A stretch of 64,000 bases of DNA, from assembly GCF_932276165.1 (NCBI RefSeq), contig NC_063997.1, positions 6,396,001 to 6,460,000 on the forward strand, written 5' to 3'. The notes under the pieces are model-generated. The model was given only the letters and a program-made list of their open reading frames with translations, was not told the origin of the DNA and did no database searches. This document shows positions 35,019-51,893 of this stretch, one piece after another (position 1 is the stretch's first letter; every line of letters begins with the position of its first letter). Made by a program: the position numbers and the translations under genes. Source of the stretch: Plutella xylostella. Its lineage: Eukaryota > Arthropoda > Insecta > Lepidoptera > Plutellidae.

Positions 35019-37077
35019 CATTGTACAATACAACCCCGGAGAGGAGAATATACTGTTACTTCCACTATAAGGACAAAGCTTTTGTTCAGCGTGATAGCAT
35101 TATTATTGGGAACGACCATTGTTGCATAATAAATTATATTACCTACCCTTCTTTTGTAAAAACGTAACTATACTTAATTAATCTTTTATTTCACATTTAT
35201 TCTATGATTTTATTAATTCTTGTTCACAAAAGAAGAAGCTCACATTTTATCAGTAACAAGGATATTATTAAAGAGGAGAATTAGTTGTGTTTACAAAGCA
35301 AAGGACACAAAGTAAAGCAGCACATCACGACACTAATTAGGCCCGTGTGTCCTGTGTTATGCTTTACCTGAAGCCTTATTCTGAAAAATATATACGTGTA
35401 GAAGTAGGAGTGTGTAGAATTCATAATACTTATATGACACGTTTGTAATGAAGTTATTATAAAGAATGAAGTGCTATTTATAAGGCTCTTACAATTTTAT
35501 TGAGTACCAGAAAACAAATGAATTTAGATCTTTAAATTCATTTGTTTTCTGCTGGCTGAAAAGGTTACGTTACTTGTACTGTAGGTATAATTTATAAATA
35601 GGTAAGTTCAATGAGTACCAAAGTTATATAAAAGTAAATTAATAGACATTTACGAGTATGTTATATGAAGTCGTTTTTGATTCCAGAATATGCGACCTCC
35701 AGTTATCCTAGCGGACATTGTTCACTTGTTTGTCGTCCTGTAATAGGCTTTTTTTACTGCACACGGCGGCACAATCATACGTTTTTATTATCTCACTAGC
35801 TTCTCCGCATTCGCTACGCTTTGTCTTTAATTAAAATAATAAAGGTAAGCAAACCTAAATCTTTATGTCATGACAGATGTGTCAAAAGTTAACCACTACT
35901 CTGCTCTAACCAAGAATGGAGAAATTGGCATTAAGCATACGTTTTTTTAATTTTATTTTCTAGGTTAATTTGGTCTAGAGGTGTGTTAGAGCTTTCGTAG
36001 ATTATAATTGTACATGAACATTGTTAATTTCGTTATAAATACTCCCACGCCCTTACAACTAGACAACTAACTAATAATTACTTAGATTAGATTTCAAGGG
36101 TGTCTCATCGTCAGCCGTTCCCTTTTGTCTGCTTTAATTTAACTGCCTACTCAATATAATGCCAGATATTAATTAATTCCTGTTGAGTCTACTCCCGGAG
36201 ACATTATATTTAACGAGATTGACAGTCAGCTGGTGAGGGCTTATTAAAGTTATTAATACTTAAAATAACGATCCCTGTGACAATCGCTATCGTATCAATT
36301 TGATAACGGTTGGGCACGTTACCTGAAGGAACTAGATGGTACAATTTGGTGGAATAATTCGAACTAATAAAAACTTAAACACAGGCTAGGTTAAAGGTGC
36401 GTTTTCACTAATACGAGGAGGTGCACGGAAGGAACCTACCCGAGTGCCGTTTCAAGTAACTTTATGTTGTGTAGTAGGTCTATGCGGTCTATGCTTTATG
36501 GGCAGTCAGCGAGTGACTCTTGACTGGCTGATCCTTTCACCACGGTGGCTAACCAACCTATGTATACGCGCTATGCACCGACACGCTGAAGACCAATATA
36601 CCTTACTTTATGCTTGCTTTGCTTTCAAATAAAAAAGTTATTGTTATGACCCTGATAAACTAACCCATTGACTTATATATTACTAGCGTAAGGACAGGCC
36701 CAACCGCTCTAGAAAATGACACCCTCGCGTTGGCCCTAAAACCTCATAAACCTTTTGAAATCATTGAACTAACCTAAAAAATAACGATCATGACAGACCC
36801 AACCTCCTTGACGATCTAATTATCTACGGTCCGTTATATTCTTTTAAAATAGGAACCAGCAAAAATGACATCTGGGACATGATAAAATGACGTATGTCAT
36901 CGATTGACCAAAAAAATCCAAAAATTACGCTGATTTATTTTGATAACAAGCAATATGTATAATATTTTGAAATAAGGTGAGATACAAATATTGATAGTGT
37001 AATGTTTACTTTAAACATGTAGGTAATATAATATTATTGTTTTGACTTTCCAGATTTACATGGTATAACAACTAAAA
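35019..37077. other. Intergenic, upstream of the USP7-like gene
   Basis: One near-perfect palindrome at about 35508-35551 (CAGAAAACAAATGAATTTA and its complement) has a very short loop. No other feature. No TATA or initiator for the USP7-like gene could be chosen with confidence. Confidence 0.4.
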
Positions 37078-42502
<5,425 letters not shown>

Positions 42503-42752
42503 GATGCAGGAAAGTAAAATCTGACACCTCAGTGAGCTCGTCCAAGTATGTGAAGATATTCAGCGCACTAAAACAGTTGTTCACTTTGCAGGCCGTAGCC
42601 GGCTCTAAGTTTAAGGGAAGATAGACCAAGTAGAAGATAAATTGACAAGTGTATTTAGAATTACGTTTCGAAACTATTTTTATTATCGTTGTATATTTTT
42701 GTAAATGTTATATTTATGTGCCCGCTGTTAATAAAACATGTTGCAATATTTC
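42503..42752 (+). terminator. 3' UTR and polyadenylation signal of the USP7-like gene
   Basis: Non-coding continuation of the last exon. AATAAA at 42730-42735 is followed by a T-rich stretch, consistent with cleavage near 42750. In the +1 frame the start of this exon reads charged residues (KMQESKI), so it may be a decayed remnant of the parental linker exon. Confidence 0.6.
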
Positions 42753-44990
42753 GGTGTTTGAAATTTTTAAGACAATCCCATCATTATTAAAATTTTACCT
42801 CTGAGATAATTTCAGCGAGTTAGGATTATACGATATAGAAATCATTACTAGGCCAGGTAATCAATATCATCATTTCCTAGCCGATTTTCGCCCAAATTAT
42901 AAAGTTGGGAGCTTAAAGCCAATAGACAGCTAAAGTATAAAGCTCCGCGAGGCCAACCTGTAATCAACGGAGCCAGTAGCGAGGCGTAATTTAAAATGCA
43001 TGGGCTGGGAGCTACAATTAAACAGCTCTCTGGGAGCGCAGGCTTTACTGCCGCTCGCCCATTCCGCTGTCTAATGATGCAAAGCGAATTTTAGATTTTA
43101 TTCAGCTTGAAGACGATCCTACAGACACTGATTTTGATAACCTAATTTTTTGTGAATTAAATCCGTGATAGTATTTAACCTGTCACGCATCAATCTTTGA
43201 TACCTACTTCTCCACAATTATTTCCTCAACTAATTTTCATTTGCTAGCGTTGATCGCTTCTTATATTTAATTGTAGCCGTCATTAGTTGTCCCAGTGGGC
43301 GTGAGAGGACGGCTGAGTCACTCATCAACATCAAGACCTAATCAAGGATCCCGAAGGAGCTACCATTCCGTCACAAATAATTAGGCCCCACCATTCCTTA
43401 GTGAATTGAAGTGTTTTCAGAATGTTTCATTAATTTCATACCTACTGCCAATTTTTGTTTGTTTTAGAAAAAAGTTCTTTTCCACTACATTTTAGGATCC
43501 GAGATTAATGTTTTACACTGCAGCTGAAAAACTTTTTTTTAGAATGCTTCTGAAAATTCTTTTTACACGGTGTTTTTAATGCCAGCGTTTGCATGTTGTT
43601 GGCTGAAATAAGCTAGTCTAGGCCGACGTAAAGCAAGCGTGCAGTATCTACTTCAAACTGCTGCGCCGTTGATTGTATATTTAAGAATTACAAAGGGATA
43701 CATTAACTCATGTTGCGAAAAGCTGTGTGTATGTAAATACCAAATTTATCATTTTAATAGCCTGTTTTACAAAGTCTATTGCATCGGTCAGATAGGTAAA
43801 TAAACGCAGGAGATTTAATTTTGAGGGAAGTTTATGCCTTTTACATTATTGGTTATTCTATCCATCGAATTGTCACTCTATCCACACATTGTGAAATAGG
43901 CAGATTTCATGATGATAATAATAATTATGTAGTCTCATTTGAATCCAGTACATTACGAGAATTTTTTGATAGGTACTTTTCAAATCTAGTAATTAGTTTA
44001 CTAAACTTGTAGGTCAGATCGGTCACTTAATACTCGCATTTAAGTTTGAAAGCCATAGTACGTACTCTATCATAGTTTGCGCTGACAGAAACACTGTAAG
44101 TCCATTATACCACCACCACAAACGGATTAAAACTACTATCGGCTTATATTGAACTAGTTATTGTCGGTGACTGTAACGTGGCATTAGTTTTAGAACCTGT
44201 CTCATTTATTATTAAGGCACTTACTAAATGCATAGCCTAAATTAACGTAACGGACACTTGTTCCCGGAATCCAGTAAGGAATATGACGGGCCGCCAGGAC
44301 TACAGACACAGCTTCTGCGTTAGGTTAACGACAGTTTCTACTTATTTTAGTTATGGGCAGATTCCTGTTGTGCCTATAATAAATGATTACCTATTTAAAA
44401 ACATCTAAAATTCCACATCGGTATTGACAAAAATAGAGTGTGAACAGCCCTTTAATAAATTGATCTTTGACTGTAATCCGTAATCCCTCTAGAGTAGGTA
44501 CTATCAATCAAACGTCCAAACTCCAAGGCGCTAATGGATCGTGCGCGAGTGAGGCCATGAGGGCCGTGACACCGCCCGGTCAAGATAACCCTTAGTTAAG
44601 ACAACATCTCGAAACTTTTACCCTTTCAGTAGTGCAGTAGCGGGTCCCAGGAGACCCACCCACTCGCGGACTTCGATATTCCACAAGAAATATAACGAAC
44701 TTAGCTTTTATATTCAAAGCAAACAGTTCATCAGCCACCGTTTGTAGATACAATTTGTGCCGACAAAGTTGGACGACATAAGTGCGATATTAAACGGGCA
44801 GCCGGCCGCGGGGCGGCGGCGGCGGCGGCGGCGGCTCTGTGCAAACGCAAGTCTCGCATTTTTCACTTCGACGTAGCACAATGTTGCCGAGCTCTCACTG
44901 CAGACCTTTTTAAAATATTACTGGAGCTCTCTCCGAGCCGACAACTGTATTAACTCGCAGGCAAATACTTTACAAGCGGAATAAGAACTA
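42753..44990. other. No gene recognised
   Basis: AT-rich intergenic sequence. A (GGC)n run lies near 44812-44835. Small open frames show no resemblance to a family. Confidence 0.4.
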
Positions 44991-45290
44991 GCTACAGCCA
45001 GGGGCGTATTTACCCTAGGGCTAAAAGGGCTACAGCCCGGGGCGGCAGGCGGCGAAGGGCGGCCCAGGGGCGGCCGCCAGGCCGCCCTTGGGCTTTAGGT
45101 TAGAGTATTAAAAAATTACAGAACAATATTTTAGGTCGTAAGCCTAGAAAGGCCCTGAGCCATCTTTCCACATGTTGATTTCATGTCTTAAGAAATATGA
45201 TTTAAAGTATGAAAGCCGCCCTTTGTTCTTTTCAGAACCGGTGGAATAGTCAAAATTTTTTCCGCCTCGGTATTTTTTTAAAGGAAATCT

Positions 45291-47359
45291 TTTTTTTTTT
45301 TTTTCTTTTCTTGTTGCATCTGCCATCAGTCGCCAGACTTTTATCAGATTTGTGGAAAGATCATTGACGTTCAGAGAGATCTGACCATTGTCAGAGTACC
45401 CCTTTATTAATGTGCCTGTGAGTCAGGTTAGATGGGTCTAGCAAATTAGAAGCTAGTGAGTTGGGATGATTTGCCAGTCGGAGCTTGTATTTCATTTTAT
45501 ATGAAGCAATTTCTTCCTGTACTGTCGGTACCCCCAGGTAATCGTGAACTTCACTTGTTTTTATAAACCAAGGTGGGTTACATATGGCTTTTAGGACATT
45601 GTTTTGAGCCCTTTGTAAGCACATTATGTTAGATTTGGCAGCTGACCCCCATAGAGGAATACCATAAGTCCATATTGGTTTCAGGATGCTGTTGTATATG
45701 AGAAGTTTGTTGTCAACTGAAAGAACAGACCGTCGACCCAGCAGCCAGTATAAGTTCTTGAATTTTAAGTTCAGTTCATCCCTCTTTTTTTTTATGTGAT
45801 TGCTCCAGGTTAATCGTCTGTCCAAGTGGAATCCAAGGTATTTCACAGAGTTGGAGTGGGGCAAAGTGGCATCGCCCAATCTGACACCAGGGCAGTCCCT
45901 TCTGTTGAGTGTGAACGTGATGTGGTTTGATTTTTGAGCACTTGCCTTTATGCGCCATTTCTTAAGCCAAATGTTTGTTTGGTCCAGCTGGAGTTGCAGA
46001 TTTAGTGATGCAATTTCGGGTTCACGATCACAGGATAGGAATGCCGCGTCATCAGCATATGTGGCTATAGTTACTCTCGGAGTCTGGGGCATGTCCGAGG
46101 TGAAGATGTTGTAGAGAACTGGGCCCAAGACTGATCCCTGTGGGACACCTGCCTTACATTCATAGAGGCTTGATCTTGCTTCTTTATGTTTGACTTGAAA
46201 TAGTCTGTTACTAAGGTATGATGATAAGATAGGATAGAATGAGTGAGGTAAGAGTGTCTTGATTTTGTACAAGAGACCTTTGTGCCAAACTCTGTCAAAT
46301 GCTTGTTGAATGTCAATGAATGCAGCAGAGCAGTATTCCTTCTTCTCGAAGCATTGCCGAACCGCGTTGTATACTCTGTGGACTTGTTCAATTGTGGCGT
46401 GCATTTTTCGGAATCCAAATTAGTGTTCTGGGATAATGTTTTCCTTAGCCAAGGTAGATGAAAGGCGATGAAGGAGAATTGTTTCCCACAACTTTGATAG
46501 TATCGGCGTCAGGCTGATAGGGCGATAAGAGTCGACTCTGTCGGTGGGCTTCCCATTTTTGTGAACTAGTATGATTTGAGATACCTTCCAAATACTCGGT
46601 ACATGGTGAGTTCTAAAGATAGCATTGAATAGACATGCGAGGAATACAACACATCTTCTAGGCAGTTCTTTGAGGATTCTAGGTGTGATTAGGTCGAACC
46701 CGGGTGCTTTATGGGTTTCCAGCTCTTTAATTCTACGATGGATTTCTCTCGGGGATGTAGGTTTCAATGGTAGGTCCAGTTGAAAGTCTTGATTTAGCAC
46801 TTCATCTATCAGTGTATCTTCTTCCCCTTCGTTTGGCTGGAAGACTGATGCGAGATGTTTAGCAAATACTTCTGCTTTTTCACTATCGCTCCGGGCCCAT
46901 GAGGTTGTTCCTGATCTTATTGGTGGAATTGCTATTTGGGGTTGATTCAGCCCTTTAGTGGCTTTCCACAGTGAATGTTCACCTTTACCATTGGACGATA
47001 GACAGGTAACATAGTGTTTGACGGTGGCATTTTTAGCTTCCTGTAGAATCTTCTTTAACTCACGAGATGCTTTATTTAGAGCTGCTTTATCGCTTGGGTG
47101 CCTTGAGGCGTGCCAAACTCTACGCAATCTGCGTTTATCTTGTATTTTGTTTTTAATATGAAGAGGGATATTCTGCTTAGGTATATTAGGCTTCTCCTCA
47201 GGTGGGCTTTTCCATGCTGCCACTTGGATAAGGTTAGTGATGTATGAGCATGCGGTTTCAACGTCTTCACTGGTTTTAAGGGGCATGTGCATGTCAATAT
47301 TATCATTTATGTAATCTTGGAAGCTGTCCCAATCTGTATCCTTGTTACATAAAGTCTCG
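45291..47359 (-). mobile_element. Jockey-type LINE inserted in hAT-A copy 1, 13-bp target duplication
   Basis: TTAAAGGAAATCT at 45278-45290 and 47360-47372 is the target duplication; poly-T at the left is the minus-strand poly-A tail. The minus strand encodes a 5'-truncated ORF2 with reverse transcriptase: LETHKAPGFDLITPRILKEL, SYRPISLTPILSKLWE, AAFIDIQQAFDRVWH (first catalytic Asp), GVPQGSVLGPVLYNIF, ATYADDAAFLS (Asp-Asp). One in-frame TAA at 46420-46422 (PEH*FGFRK) splits the frame; both sides keep the same frame. The frame is otherwise open from about 47350 to 45391. Confidence 0.93.
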
Positions 47360-47875
47360 TTAAAGGAAATCTAAAGACAAAAAAAAATTGCCTCACTCAG
47401 TCGCCCTGCACAAGTTTATTTCTAAAAGTTCTAAAATAATCCAGAAAAATCTTATTTTTTTGTTCGGAACATATTTATTTATTCTTTTATTGCATCTTAC
47501 TTTTTTGTTCGGAAGATATTTATTTATTCTTTTATCTATGCAAATCTATCACCACAATGTTCTTATACATTTATGTAGGTCGGTAGGTAATCTACACTTC
47601 TTCTTCTTTCGTGTCAGTGAACATGAAATTTTTTGAATTTTTCCAGACCAAAAAGAAGCAACTTTGATAGCATTCTGGTTGAAATGGAGTAAGTCTTCCC
47701 GAGTGCAGGTGAAAGGGCACAGGGTACAGGATCGCAAATGCTCCATAGTCCAGGGGGCGGTACCACAGTCGCATAGGTTGGTACCAACGGTATAGCCCCA
47801 CTTGCAAAGATTGAACTTGCAGCAGCCTACCCCTGCTCGCAACCGATTTCGAGTCTTCCAAATGTGCCAGGGGAG

Positions 47876-49420
47876 CAGTGGCGGATTTACCTATAGGCCA
47901 AAAAGGCCAGTGCCTAGGGCGGCAGATTTAGAGGGGCGGCAAATTTAGCATTTTTTATTTTACAGATTTTTTAAATATAAATTTACGTGTACACAATCTA
48001 CATATAAATAAACGCACTGTCATATAATCAGTATGTACCTATATTCTTTGAATTTAGTGGCAACTGTGGCTGCTGAATCATGCTCAGAAGGGCTAGTACG
48101 GGGCGCATTTAAGTCGTGACCAAAGTTCTACGTCGTCGCGCTCGCTCTTGAACTAGCCAAGGTTGACGCTTTTTCATGCACAACGCTGGAATAGAGTGAA
48201 TTTGAGACGATGGTCAGCCAGAAAAGAAACATGTAAGTAATAGTTAAAGAGATTCTTGGCATGCATATTCTTTGAAATCAATCAAATATGATATTACTAA
48301 AAAGCCTGTAGAAGCGGCGGAAATACTTTCGAATTTGGAGAAACTGGAAACGGCTGTAATGGTAGTCATATGTGGATAATGTGGAATTTTGTCATATGTA
48401 CTAAGTACATCAGTGATATTTTTGGACCAAACAGTCACTTGAGTCTACCAAGAATTCGCAATTTGAAGCTTAATATTTCGCAAACCAGTCACTGAATAAA
48501 AAAATGGTTTGAGAAGACCTTTGATATTTTTGAAAGACCTGTACAATACCTTACACCAACGAAAAAAATCACCCCCATTTTACATGTATGGAAGGTAACA
48601 ATTTTTTTTTCATTAATTTATTTTACCAGTTTGTCGATGCCGTACATTTGTACAAGGTGGATCAAAAGAAGTCATCCTATCTTGATTGGCTCTAATTTTT
48701 TTCTAAATGAAAAACTTCGATTCTTTTTTTTTATTAGCTATGTTTATTTAAACATTTAATTTTTTTTTGGTAAAGTCTAGAAGATGATATTGGCCAAATG
48801 GGCGCCGTCACAATTGATTGCCCTACGGGTTCCTTTTATGGCATTTCTCATCAATTCAGCGAGTCCTTCGGGCGAGAGATTCTCGCACTCGTGTCGAATG
48901 TTGTCCTCAAGGGCTTCCAGAGACACGGGCTTATTCACATTAACACGGGTCTTGAAAACTGTATATACAAAAATATTTGGCGTTCTTGGGAAGTGTGGCT
49001 TCCATGGCTTGTCAACTTGTATTCTGCATTTGTCTAGTCCACCAATATCAAAACAAATTTGAAATTGGCCGCCATTTGTACAAATGAGAGCAATTTCCAA
49101 TAGGGTGATTACTTTTGGCCCTCCTTGTATATCTTTGCGAAATGTCAGCTTTGATATTTTTACCCGTTTCTGAGAAAAAGACAGCCGGACAACAAAGTGA
49201 TACCTATAAGGGTTTCTTTTTTCCTTTTGAGGTACGGAACCTTAAATAAGATTTGATGAAACATTTGAAGTTGGTGACAGATAGACATAGAAATATCCAC
49301 ATCATTAAGTTCACAATCATACTAATAACGGGATTAAACTAACAAATTGAATTTCAGAAGTCAGTAGGGGCGGCAAAAATTTAATGGCCTACGGGCGGCA
49401 AATTTGTAAATCCGCCACTG
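47876..49420. mobile_element. hAT-type element B nested in element A, 8-bp target duplication
   Basis: TIRs are CAGTGGCGGATTTAC (47876) and GTAAATCCGCCACTG (ends 49420). CAGGGGAG is at 47868-47875 and 49421-49428. The subterminal GGCCAAAAAGGCCAGTGCCT and GGGCGGCA(A/G)ATTT blocks are hAT-like. No hAT transposase. It contains a Tc1/mariner-type fragment at 48653-49127. Confidence 0.93.
48653..49127 (-). mobile_element. Tc1/mariner-type element with transposase C-terminal remnant, nested in hAT-B
   Basis: The left end CAAGGTGGATCAAAAGAAGT is the inverted, diverged match of the right end (GATTACTTTTGGCCCTCCTTG), with TA on each side (48651-48652 and 49128-49129). The minus strand has a 107-codon frame (49100-48777) with FPRTPNIFVYTVF and LAELMRNAIKGTRRAINCDG, which resembles the C-terminus of DDE transposases of insect Tc1/mariner or DUF4817-type elements. 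Family assignment is tentative. Confidence 0.6.
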
Positions 49421-50841
49421 CAGGGGAGACTGTTACCGGGAGCAAGAGGTAGGAAAGGATCCTGGGGCTGCTTTTCCTCCCAGAGCCTTAGCCTTGCGTT
49501 TTGTGGGTTTTCATCCGTTAAGGACACCTCACTATTTAGAAACGCTTTGCGGCTCTAAAGGCGGGAGGGGCCCAGTATGTGATTACTCACAGTGGATGTC
49601 TGGAGTCGCATTCTTGTTTGGCTTTCTCAACAGAACATGCCACTTTTCGCCGTATGCTAGGGGGTGCTATCCCAGCCAGAGAGTAGACTTTGTAGAGCGG
49701 TGTCGGTTTGAGGCATCCCCTTACTATACGAACTGTGTCGTTAAGAGCAAAATCTACTTCTCTAGCATGTGTGGACCTTGCCCATATCATCATCATCAAC
49801 ATCATCAGCCAATAATCATCCACTGCTGGACATGGGCCTCTCCCAAGGAGCGCCACAACACTCGGTCCTCCGCCTTCCTCATCCAACCACTACCCGCCAC
49901 CCGCCTAAGGTCGTCGGTCCAGCGACTCCAGCGAGCAGTGTGTTCGTGGTCTCCACTCAAGAACTCGTCTACCCCAACGGTTATCGGTTCTTCGGCAGAT
50001 ATGACCAGCCCACTGCCACTTCAGCTTACATAATATTTTGACAGCTATGTCGGTAACCTTAGTCCTCTGACGGATAACCTCATTTCTGATACGATCCATC
50101 AGAGAAACCCCAAGCATAGCTCTCTCCATAGCACGCTGAGCGACTTTAAATCGGTGGACCAGTCCTACCGTTAGTGTTGAGAAGCAGAGTGCTAGGCTAC
50201 TTGTTCGTAGAACTTGCGGAAAGGCGCCCCAGCTGATAGACGTAAGCCGTCGCAGCAGAAGGTTGTTTCAGGAGCTGACTTTCTTCTTGGTGTTTTGGCA
50301 GTGGAATTGTACGTGAGTGATCTATCCAGGGTCACTCCGAGGTATTTTGGTGACGAGCAGCGCTGGATTTTTTAAACATGAAAGCCGGCCATTGTTCTTT
50401 TCTGAACCGGTGGAATAGTATATTTTTTTCCACCTCTGTATTTTTTGAAGGATATCTAAAGGAAAAAAAATTGCCTCACTCAGTTGCCCTGTACAAGTTT
50501 ATTTCTAAACGTTCTAAAATGTACTCTTTTTTGTTCGGAAGATATCATTATCTATGCAAATCTATCACCACAATGTTCTTGTACATATGTAGGTCGGTAG
50601 GTACTCTACACTGACTGCTCTTTTTGTTTTCTTTCATTCCTTGATGGGGCGGAAAACTACAGCAGCCCAGGGCGCGCAATCTTTAAATACGCCCCTGGCT
50701 ACAGCTGAATATTTCAGAAATATCTTCAGGCAGATCCCGAAACGAAACATTGGTTCAGAGAAAAGGCTTGAGCTGTGAATGAATTCGGCTCTGAATCCTA
50801 CCGTCCATTAAAGCGAACATTGAATATTGCAGGCGCAGCGA

Positions 50842-51893
50842 TGAAAAATGTTTTCATAAAAATTCGCGCGAGCTCTTCGGCGCTGATCTTTTAATCTCTT
50901 AATTACATGAGAGCGAATGCGCGGGGATTTCACCAAAATAAGCATGCAAAATAGATGCCCCCACTACCGCCGGCGCCGCCCACACTCCTCGTATGAATTA
51001 TTCTTTCCCCTCTGCGGCTGTTCGGACGCATATTTACATTTTATATGACCGCCTTCACCTACTCTTCCACAAATGTGTTTTAGCATAACATTTTTAAACA
51101 CATCTCAATCTACGTGGATGGTTCACACGTCACAATATTTTCCATTAGGAGCTTACCTACTTCTCTACATTGGAAAATGATACCTTCATACACATTAGAT
51201 ACTAAGTACTACAGCCATTATACTATGATGCAGATTCATGCACTGCTAGCGGAGGCGGCGGCATCGGGGCGGGCGGCGTAGCACGCCACTTGCTACGCCG
51301 CCCTAGCCCGACCGCAGCATAACACTTGCAACCACCTTGCAACGCTATACAATAGTAACGTATGTAAAAATGTTTTCATAAAAATTCGCGCGAGCTCTTC
51401 GGCGCTGATCTTTTAATCTCTTAATTACATGAGAGCGAATGCGCGGGGATTTCACCAAAATAAGCATGCAAAATAGATGCCCCCACTACCGCCGGCGCCG
51501 CCCACACTCCTCGTATGAATTATTCTTTCCCCTCTGCGGCTGTTCGGACGCATATTTACATTTTATATGACCGCCTTCACCTACTCTTCCACAAATGTGT
51601 TTTAGCATAACATTTTTAAACACATCTCAATCTACTTGGATGGTTCACACGTCAAAATATTTTTCCATTAGGAACATACCTACTTCTCTACATCGGAAAA
51701 TGAATTTCCTTCATACACATTAGATACTAAGTACTACAGCCATTATACTATGATGCAGATTCATGCACTGCTAGCGGAGGCGGCGGCATCGGGGCGGGCG
51801 GCGTAGCACGCCACTTGCTACGCCGCCCTAGCCCGACCGCAGCATAACACTTGCAACCACCTTGCAACGCTATACAATACTAACGTATGTATG
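50842..51893. repeat. 522-bp tandem duplication
   Basis: Two nearly identical copies lie head to tail: AAAAATGTTTTCATAAAAAT starts at 50844 and 51366. Differences are a few substitutions and small indels near 51130-51190 versus 51650-51715. Each copy contains a GC-rich hairpin, GGGCGGCGTAGCA and its complement with a 7-bp loop (near 51273 and 51798). Confidence 0.92.

Larger units (their letters stand above)
47580..50345 (-). mobile_element. Captured LINE fragment in hAT-A copy 1, itself holding an RTE piece
   Basis: The minus strand reads LINE C-terminal motifs in order: a WGA-type region near 50200, EVDFALNDTVRIVRGCLKPT near 49740, APPSIRRKV near 49670, and CDCGTAPWTMEHLRSCTLC near 47760. 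49787-50150 inside it is an RTE piece (MERAMLGVSLMDRIRNEV, LKWQWAGHICRR, KAEDRVLWRS-like end). The hAT-B insertion at 47876-49420 interrupts it. The same composite is found in copy 2, so capture came before spread. Confidence 0.75.
44999..50697. mobile_element. hAT-type DNA element A, copy 1, with 8-bp target duplication and nested insertions
   Basis: TIRs are CAGGGGCGTATTTA (44999) and TAAATACGCCCCTG (ends 50697). GCTACAGC flanks at 44991-44998 and 50698-50705. An 8-bp duplication plus a CAGGG-start TIR fit the hAT superfamily. Subterminal sequence is rich in GGGCTAAAAGGGCTACAGCC. No transposase is present; the interior is captured LINE sequence. After removing the two later insertions the element is about 2.1 kb, the size of copy 2 at 55115-57257. 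Confidence 0.9.
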
